A stretch of DNA of 64,000 nucleotides from Streptomyces griseocarneus (GTDB taxonomy: Bacteria > Actinomycetota > Actinomycetes > Streptomycetales > Streptomycetaceae): NCBI GenBank assembly GCA_003674045.1, contig PENC01000001.1, forward strand, positions 124,001 to 188,000, given 5' to 3'. The notes beneath the pieces were generated by a model that did no database searches, was not told the origin of the DNA, and worked only from the letters and a program-made list of their open reading frames with translations. Shown here one piece after another: positions 58,447 to 64,000 of this stretch (position 1 is its first letter; every line of letters begins with the position of its first letter). A program made the position numbers and the translations under genes.

Positions 58447-58993
58447 GGGAGCGCTCATCCGCTCCATGAGCGAGGCGCCGCCTGCATGGGGCGTCCCAAG
58501 GGCCCGCGTTGATAAGAATCATTGCTCTCTCGTGTGAGTGCCAAAGGCTGAACCTGGCCACGGTTGACGGCGTCTGGTGCACTCCTTGCTGGGATCACCG
58601 CGCGGTATTGTTTTCTCCGTCGTGACGCTCGTTTGACGCTCTACGCGCCTGCTGGCTCCCAGACGGAGATGAGAAGACTGCGCCTGACCTGCGACTTTAT
58701 CTGGTGTGCAGTATGCGCGCTATGGGCGGTAGGGGCGAAATTCTGACGCTGAAATGACACTCGTGACGTTTTCCTGATGCTCGTCGGGTGGGCAGTCAGA
58801 AGGCGTAAAATCGCTCGTCGACCGGGCTTTGAGTCTGGTCCGCGGGCGGGCTGTGTTTGGGTAGGAATCCCTGGTCAGAAAGGCAGTGGCCGGGAACCCT
58901 GGGGCGGTTGTCAGTGGTTGCGGCTAACGTCGTGATCACCACGGTTCTCCCGTGGACGTTTCAGTCGGCCCAGCCCTGGAGTGTCGCCCGATC
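58447..58993. other. Intergenic region after pPIWI_RE with right-hand repeat
   Basis: 547 bp without a gene. Contains the right ~100 bp repeat (58684-58783, listed separately). To its left lie two TGACGCT heptamers at 58623 and 58634 (CGTGACGCTCGTTTGACGCT), again 11 bases apart. TTGACGGCG near 58564 is a possible -35-like element. The promoter of the sigma-like gene should lie between 58784 and 58993, but no clear box was seen. Confidence 0.5.
58684..58783 (+). repeat. Right ~100 bp direct repeat bounding the accessory block
   Basis: Starts CTGACCTGCGACTTTATCTG, then GTGTGCAGTATGCGCGCTAT, GGGCGGTAGGGGCGAAATTC and TGACGCTGAAATGACACTCG. It aligns without gaps to 40187-40286, with about 16 mismatches, mostly in the last 20 bases where the heptamers have decayed. 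Same orientation as the left copy, 18.5 kb away. Confidence 0.8.
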
Positions 58994-61243
58994 ATGGCTT
59001 CCCCCGTACCCTACGCGTCCACGTCCCTCGCCGACCTCCTCCCCGGCTTGCGCTACGCCGATCCGCAGCTCCTCGCGGCGCGATTGGAAGACGTACGGCT
59101 GCCGCTCGGCTGGTGGCACGCGACGCCGCTCATGGCGGTCGAGCAGGTCATTGGATCCGAGGCGCTGAGCCACCTCGTGGCGCAGACGCTGCGGGCGGTG
59201 TGGCCGCACGCGGAACTGGGCGATGTGATTCCTGTACTGCGTCTGCTGGACGAGGAGACCGCTGCGACGGCCGGGCAGACTGTGGCAGGAGCGGCGCGCC
59301 AGGCCGGTCCCACAGTTGCAGACGGGGACGAAGCGCTGGGCGGATTGTTCGGGGAGATCCTCGACCGACTGCACCAGCGGGGCATCCGCCGTGAAACCGG
59401 GAGCGGCGTGCAGGAGGCCGTCGAGGTCATCGCTGCCTGGCTGCCCGAGGAGGCTCCGGCGGAGGTGCGTGCGGCACTGGACCTGCTCCAGGGGCTGGCA
59501 CAGGCGTCGGGTGCCGCCCCGCGCGAGAACCGTGCGGGAGCTGGGAGAGGGGAGCCGGTGGCGGCCCCGCAGGCCGATGCGGAAGGAGAGGCCTCGATCG
59601 CCGGTCCGGTAGCCGAGGACGGGGACGAGGGCCGGCACCCGGACCAGTACGGGACCGCGGGAGATGTGGAGGTGCTCGCCGATGGTGCAGAGCCCCCCGC
59701 CGCGCTCATGGACGGGCCGTTGGCCGCGTTCAGCCGCTTCGTTGGGACGTGGGACGAGCGTGACACCGTGATCGCCGGACAGCGGATGTTCGCCGCCCGG
59801 CCGGAGAAGCTCAGCGTCCTGGGGGAGCGGTTCTCCGTCAGCCGTGAGCGTGTCCGGCAGGTGGAGCGGATCATCCTCGGGGCGATCAGGCAGTGGCTCG
59901 CGGGACACGGCGACGAGGGAGTGGCAGGCCGGGCCTTCGCCGGGCATCTGGCAGCCGTTGCCGACCGGTTCGGTGCCGTCTGCACCCTCGGGGAAGTGCA
60001 CGTGCTGCACCCTGACCACACCTGTGTGGTCGAAGCGCTCGGGGTGCCGCTCGGGGACGTCGTCGCACGGTTGCTGCCCGGCCGGACGGTCGACGGCAAG
60101 TGGATCATTCAGGGAGACGCCGCCGCGCTGCGGTCGGTGATGCAGGAGGAACTGCTCGCGGCATGCGGTGACGCACCTCTTGATCGGGACGAGGCGGCAG
60201 AACTCGGTGCCCGCTTCGGGGTGCGTGCCGAGGTGTTGGGGGCCTGGGCCGCGGAGGTCGGGAGGTTCCGGGAGATCGAGGGGAAGCTGGTCCACTGGGG
60301 CCGGTCCGTCAACGACCGGGCGGTCGCCGTGCTTGCGCTGCACGGAGCCCCGCTGCCGATGGAGGACATCCACGAGCGGCTGGCCGACGGCACGGCGATC
60401 AACAGCATGCGTAACCAGATCTGGGTCGACGAGCGGTTCATCAGGCTCGACCGCAACCTCTATGGCCTGCGCCAGTGGGGTGGCGAGGAGTACCTCGGCA
60501 TCCGGGAGATGATCGGCCGGGAGATCGAATGCGCGGGCGGTGAGGTTGAGATCAACACGCTCGTCGAAGCGCTCACCACCCGGTTCGATGTTTCGGCAGC
60601 CTCGGTGCGTACCAATCTTGCCGCGCCCGTTTTCGCGCGTAGCAGGCGCGGCTGGGTCTGCCTAGCGGACCAGAACGGCAGTGACCCGGCCGCGCCGTAC
60701 GTGCCGAGGAACGATGTGGCCGGCACCCGCAGGTGCTTCCTAGGGGCCGACGGGCGCTGGTGGTACCGGTTGGAGGTCAACGCCGAGCACCTGCGCGGCT
60801 CGGGCACGCCTGTGCCCGCAGGGTGGGCGGCGCACATCGGCGGCGCTCCTCTGCGCGAGCCGATCACGTTCCGGCACGACGCCGGTGAGACGACACTCCA
60901 GTGGCGGAACCAGTCCGTTCTGGGTTCCGTCCGCCCACTCTTGGAGCACATCGGCTCGGGTATCGGCGACCACGTGTTCTTCAACGTGACGGACGGCCGG
61001 ATGGCCGCCCTCCGCCTGCCTGCTCCGCAGCCCGGCACCGGCGTCGAGACGCGCGCCGCCCGGCTCACCGGCTGGACCGCGGCCGTGAACCCGCGAGAGG
61101 CGGTCGAGGTGATCGCCCGGCGGATCGGGATGGATCCCGGCGTGGGGTCGGCGGCCCTGCTGGAACGGCTGGGCGAGCGCGGGGATCGGGACATCGCCGA
61201 GCTCGTGGAACAGGCCCTGACCGGAGGGGCTCCGGCGTTCTGA
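58994..61243 (+). CDS. Large protein with sigma-70 region 4-like HTH, 749 aa
   Basis: Start ATG 58994 (MASPVPYASTSLADLLPGL); GTG 58952 would add 14 residues. Residues about 1-180 are helical and partly acidic, about 180-245 low-complexity. At about 255-300 ERDTVIAGQRMFAARPEKLS then VLGERFSVSRERVRQVE form a sigma region 4-like HTH. The next 450 residues contain further winged-helix-like units (VAVLALHGAPLPMEDIHERL, GEVEINTLVEALTTRFDV) and a C-terminal domain. No sigma region 2 is present, so it is not a complete sigma factor. It may be a regulator of the defence block; function unknown. Confidence 0.75.
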   Translation: MASPVPYASTSLADLLPGLRYADPQLLAARLEDVRLPLGWWHATPLMAVEQVIGSEALSHLVAQTLRAVWPHAELGDVIPVLRLLDEETAATAGQTVAGAARQAGPTVADGDEALGGLFGEILDRLHQRGIRRETGSGVQEAVEVIAAWLPEEAPAEVRAALDLLQGLAQASGAAPRENRAGAGRGEPVAAPQADAEGEASIAGPVAEDGDEGRHPDQYGTAGDVEVLADGAEPPAALMDGPLAAFSRFVGTWDERDTVIAGQRMFAARPEKLSVLGERFSVSRERVRQVERIILGAIRQWLAGHGDEGVAGRAFAGHLAAVADRFGAVCTLGEVHVLHPDHTCVVEALGVPLGDVVARLLPGRTVDGKWIIQGDAAALRSVMQEELLAACGDAPLDRDEAAELGARFGVRAEVLGAWAAEVGRFREIEGKLVHWGRSVNDRAVAVLALHGAPLPMEDIHERLADGTAINSMRNQIWVDERFIRLDRNLYGLRQWGGEEYLGIREMIGREIECAGGEVEINTLVEALTTRFDVSAASVRTNLAAPVFARSRRGWVCLADQNGSDPAAPYVPRNDVAGTRRCFLGADGRWWYRLEVNAEHLRGSGTPVPAGWAAHIGGAPLREPITFRHDAGETTLQWRNQSVLGSVRPLLEHIGSGIGDHVFFNVTDGRMAALRLPAPQPGTGVETRAARLTGWTAAVNPREAVEVIARRIGMDPGVGSAALLERLGERGDRDIAELVEQALTGGAPAF

Positions 61244-61265
61244 TCCCTGTCGGTTGTCGGTGGCG

Positions 61266-61288
61266 GTCGTCAGCGTCAAGCTGACGAC
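61266..61288 (+). terminator. Hairpin after the sigma-like gene
   Basis: GTCGTCAGC (61266-61274), loop GTCAA, GCTGACGAC (61280-61288): a perfect 9-bp stem 22 bp after the stop codon. No T-run. Confidence 0.55.
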
Positions 61289-61610
61289 GCACGATGACGC
61301 GCTGTCATGATTCATATGGCGGCTGCTGCGTCGTGGGGAGGGCCTCCTGAGGGGGCGGGGAGAGAGGAGAGATGGAGAGCTGCCGAGTCAGTTCACGGGA
61401 TTCAGTACTGGATCGCTGGAGGAGGACCTGCTTCAGAGTGTCCGCGAGGTCGAGCAGCCCCTCGTGCCGGCCACGTCGTACAAAGTCCGGGACGACTGAG
61501 AACCCGCGCGAATAGGTGCAGTCGGGAAGTCCTATGCCAGCCCATCGATTATCACTCTTCGTGACCGTTGCTCAATGCGCCACAGCGACTGGTGGGGCAC
61601 GAGCCCGATG
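61289..61610. other. Interval without a supported gene
   Basis: 322 bp. One frame ending at TGA 61497-61499 reads EEDLLQSVREVEQPLVPATS then YKVRDD, which looks protein-like and may be the tail of a lost gene, but no start codon or upstream domain supports it. Otherwise nothing was seen. Confidence 0.35.
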
Positions 61611-62131
61611 TCACCCAGGTCGCGTGACGGTCAGGTCACCGGGTTGGCCGGGGGCTTCGGATGGCCGAGCGGACCGCTGGATCTGGTCGACGAGTTCGCT
61701 CCGTGTATGCGCAACTGTCGCCCAAGGTGACACCTCTGCCGGGGGCAGCTCGCCGATGAACAGGTGCCGGTGGGCGACCGCGGCCAGATGGCCGAGGACA
61801 TCAAGGCGATCATCCACGAAGTGTGTGATACCCAACCGCTTACAGACCGGTCCCTTGTCGGCACGCTCCCGGACAAAGTGCATGTTCTCGGCCGGGACGC
61901 CGGTGCGGAGGAAGAACTTGTGGTGATGCGGCCACGCCCGGGATTCCCAGCCACTTTGGGTCCGGCCTCGGATGCAAGGTGTACCCGCCCCTCGAAGGGC
62001 TCCGCAGCCAGCCGGGCGAGGGCCTTCCCAAGGGCGGCTCCGCTCCGGTCCGTGCCCTGGAGCATGCGCTGGACTTCAGCACGCCGGGGTCCTCCGACGT
62101 CTTTGGCAGACCCTGGTTGTCTCAGGTGCAA
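61611..62131 (-). pseudogene. Frameshifted HAD-like hydrolase remnant
   Basis: Two frames together give one protein-like sequence. From 62131 the first frame reads LGKALARLAAEPFEGRVHLA then SEAGPKV. Near 61955 it breaks, and the second frame continues WESRAWPHHHKFFLRTGVPA, ENMHFVRERADKGPVCKRLG and ITHFVDDRLDVLGHLAAV to a stop at 61611. The THFVDDRLDVL segment is the distal Asp pair of a HAD-superfamily fold. The N-terminal DxD motif is missing, so the gene is both truncated and frameshifted by about one base. Confidence 0.6.
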
Positions 62132-62344
62132 GGCTTGTCCAACATAGCAAGGCTCGGCCAGCGGAGCGCGTGGCCGCTGCTGTGGAACAGCCTGCCGACT
62201 GTCAGCGGTGGTTCCCCTTCCTCTACCCTCACTGCGCCGACCGCTCAGCCATCACTGCGGGATCACAGCAGGTAGGGTGAGAAGCGATCAGGACCGACAG
62301 ACAGACGACCCAGCACGACACGAGGGCGAGGGCGACGAGACGAC

Positions 62345-63589
62345 ATGGCCGCTCTGGAGGACAGCAGCCACGGACGCGCACGGGACCGCCGGTCGGTGTA
62401 CGAGCGGTACCAGGACGTGACAGACGAGCAGAGCGTCATCGGCCTGGAGGATCTCTTCCCCCGGGAGACCACTTCCGACGGTCAGCCCACCGACGTCGAG
62501 CGGGAGGAAACCGACGAGGGTACCGACCGGATCACCTCGCCCTTCGATCCCGAACACATCGACATCGAGACCCGCACGACCACGGTCGATCTACTGCTTT
62601 CCCGGCTCCGCAACGAGATGATCGACCTTGCGCCCGACTTCCAGCGCCGGGCGGGCATCTGGACGGACGAGAAGCAGAGCCGCCTGATCGAGTCGCTGCT
62701 CCTGCGCATTCCCATCCCGTCCTTCTACGCCGCCGAGCAGAAGGACGGCAGCTGGGCCATCGTGGACGGCATCCAGCGCCTGACGTCGGTTGCGCGCTTT
62801 TTCGACGCCAGGACGGTCAAGGCCTCGCCGCTGAAGCTGAAGGGTCTGGAATACCTTCGCAACTTCGCGGGAGCCGGTCTGGAGGATCTCTCGGGCAAGC
62901 TCCAGATCCGGCTGCGCGAGACAGAGGTCGTCGTGCACGTCATCCGACGCGGCACTCCGGAACCAGTCATGTTCAATATCTTCGCTCGCATCAACACCGG
63001 CGGCGAGCCCCTCACCCGGCAGGAGATTCGGCACGCGCTCATCCCTGGCCGCTCCAGGACCTTCCTCGCCGAACTCGCCGAATCCGAGGAGTTCCGCAAC
63101 GCCACCGGCCGCAGTGTGGTCGGGGACCGGATGGCCGACCGCGAGATGGCTCTGCGTTTCCTGGCCTTCCGGTTGACCCCCCCAGACGACTACCGGCTCG
63201 GTGACTTCGATGCGTTCTTGGCGGACGCCATGCACCGCATCAACCGCCTCCCTGCCGTGGACGAGGAGCGCCTGCGGAAGGAGTTCCTCACAGCCATGAA
63301 GGCGGCCGAGAGCATCTTCGGACCGCACGCCTTCCGTAAGTACCGTGCGGGTCAGCAGCGTAAGTCTCCTATCAACAAGGCCCTGTTCGAGACCGTCGCC
63401 GCGAACCTGGCCTGGCTCGGAGTCGATGACCACGCCAAGCTGGGCCAGCTGGACGTGTTGGAGGCTTTCGCTGATCTCATGGAGGACTCGGAGTTCGAGC
63501 GGTCCATCTCCGTGGCCACCGGTGACCCCAAGAAGGTACGGAAGCGGTTCGACGCCGTACAGGAACTGTTTGAAGACCTCCTCTCCTGA
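62345..63589 (+). CDS. DUF262 (GmrS-like/ParB-type) protein
   Basis: A 414-residue DUF262 protein. After an acidic N-terminus (about 90 residues), LAPDFQRRAGIWTDEKQSRL then IESLLLRIPIPSFY and IVDGIQRLTSV near 140 give the DUF262 QR...DGxQR signature of the ParB/Srx-like fold, an NTPase/nuclease-associated fold found in GmrSD, SspE and similar defence proteins. FNIFARINTGGEPLTRQEIR near 215 is also conserved. No C-terminal DUF1524 nuclease is attached. The gene is followed 19 bp later by an AAA ATPase, a common pairing. ATG 62345 has a weak ribosome site. Confidence 0.85.
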   Translation: MAALEDSSHGRARDRRSVYERYQDVTDEQSVIGLEDLFPRETTSDGQPTDVEREETDEGTDRITSPFDPEHIDIETRTTTVDLLLSRLRNEMIDLAPDFQRRAGIWTDEKQSRLIESLLLRIPIPSFYAAEQKDGSWAIVDGIQRLTSVARFFDARTVKASPLKLKGLEYLRNFAGAGLEDLSGKLQIRLRETEVVVHVIRRGTPEPVMFNIFARINTGGEPLTRQEIRHALIPGRSRTFLAELAESEEFRNATGRSVVGDRMADREMALRFLAFRLTPPDDYRLGDFDAFLADAMHRINRLPAVDEERLRKEFLTAMKAAESIFGPHAFRKYRAGQQRKSPINKALFETVAANLAWLGVDDHAKLGQLDVLEAFADLMEDSEFERSISVATGDPKKVRKRFDAVQELFEDLLS

Positions 63590-63608
63590 GCCCCGGAGAC
63601 AACCGAAA

Positions 63609-64000
63609 ATGATCACGCGACTCACCCTGGTCAATTTCAAGGCGTTCCGTCGCCTCGAATTTCCTCTGGGGCCACTGACCCTCCTCACCGGCCTGAACTC
63701 GTCCGGCAAGAGCAGCGTTCTCCAGGCCATCGCCCTGCTGAGGCAGTCTTTCGGCCCTGATCGACTGACGTCTCCTGAAGAGGGTCTGCTGCTCAACGGC
63801 GAGCTGGTCGAAATGGGGACAGCGCGAGATGTGTTGCATGATGATTTTGGTCCCGCAGACGACCTGCTTGCCACCGATGCACCCGTGGTGGGCTTCGCGG
63901 TCGTAACGGATGTTCCCGGTCGGTTCATCGCCCGTTACGATCTTGAGCAACCCGACGAGGACGTGATGGAGGCCTACGACTTCGCTGGTGACTCATCGCT
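63609..64000 (+). CDS. AAA/SMC-like ATPase, 3' end cut by window
   Basis: Partial: 130 codons to the window edge. Starts MITRLTLVNFKAFRRLEFPL with Walker A LLTGLNSSGKSSVLQAIALL near 30-45 and the following SMC/RecF-like strand. This is the ABC/OLD-type AAA ATPase class (AAA_15/DUF3696 group), often encoded next to DUF262 proteins. GGAGA precedes ATG 63609. Walker B and any effector domain lie outside the window. Confidence 0.8.
   Translation, partial: MITRLTLVNFKAFRRLEFPLGPLTLLTGLNSSGKSSVLQAIALLRQSFGPDRLTSPEEGLLLNGELVEMGTARDVLHDDFGPADDLLATDAPVVGFAVVTDVPGRFIARYDLEQPDEDVMEAYDFAGDSS

Noticed and set aside
55135..58467. 1,110-codon minus-strand open frame opposite pPIWI_RE
   Set aside because: No domain pattern and shadow-like composition; the plus-strand frame has ribosome site, coupling and family motifs.
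61380..61499. Protein-like tail EEDLLQSVREVEQPLV ending at 61499
   Set aside because: No start codon, ribosome site or recognisable domain upstream; too short to call a gene or pseudogene.

Overview
The window is 64 kb of very GC-rich actinomycete chromosome, almost certainly Streptomyces. The evidence is a cutR-cutS two-component pair followed by DUF4193, dut and DUF3710 genes, a conservon (histidine-kinase-like, roadblock, DUF742, small GTPase, P450) and third-position G/C usage throughout. No rRNA, tRNA, CRISPR array or integrase was seen.

Positions 1-40,190 look like ordinary core chromosome. Region by region: cutRS and a housekeeping block (DUF4193, DUF3093, hotdog protein, dUTPase, DUF3710); the kdpFABC potassium ATPase operon with an extra 27-codon membrane peptide at its head; a dapA-like aldolase with a divergent LysR gene; a zinc-type CDF exporter with a divergent ArsR repressor; a two-gene NitT/TauT-type ABC transporter; an NRAMP-like metal transporter divergent from a two-RCK channel-like protein, with two matching palindromes between them; a secreted ricin-type lectin; an aminoglycoside 2'-N-acetyltransferase; kdpDE; an OB-fold/DUF3159 pair; two TrkA subunits; a conservon ending in a CYP157-like and a CYP154-like P450; a KimA-like potassium permease; and an RNA m5U methyltransferase. 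Potassium and metal homeostasis is the recurring theme. Six copies of a roughly 90-115 bp intergenic repeat, all in one orientation, lie in the first 29 kb and none was seen beyond.

After the methyltransferase stop codon the character changes to an accessory, defence-island-like region. It holds a winged-helix protein of unknown role, a truncated DUF3375 (Wadjet JetA-like) fragment, a VapBC-type toxin-antitoxin pair with a second broken PIN fragment, a small HTH/hypothetical pair, an AfsR/SARP-like regulator (wHTH-BTAD-NB-ARC-TPR), a compact Ser/Thr kinase, and a four-gene operon: a Cas4/RecB-like Fe-S nuclease, a Z/Y/REase-type protein, a DinG/XPD-like helicase and a pPIWI_RE protein. This is the prokaryotic PIWI-RE system, known mainly from comparative genomics, with features not standard for it: an added nuclease, an apparently degenerate REase, and kinase plus SARP neighbours. 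The block from 40.19 to 58.78 kb is bracketed by two ~100 bp direct repeats of about 84% identity, the first beginning at the methyltransferase stop codon, so it may be an inserted unit.

The right end carries a large sigma-region-4-like protein, a frameshifted HAD-like pseudogene, and a DUF262 plus AAA ATPase pair cut by the window edge, which also resembles a defence cassette.
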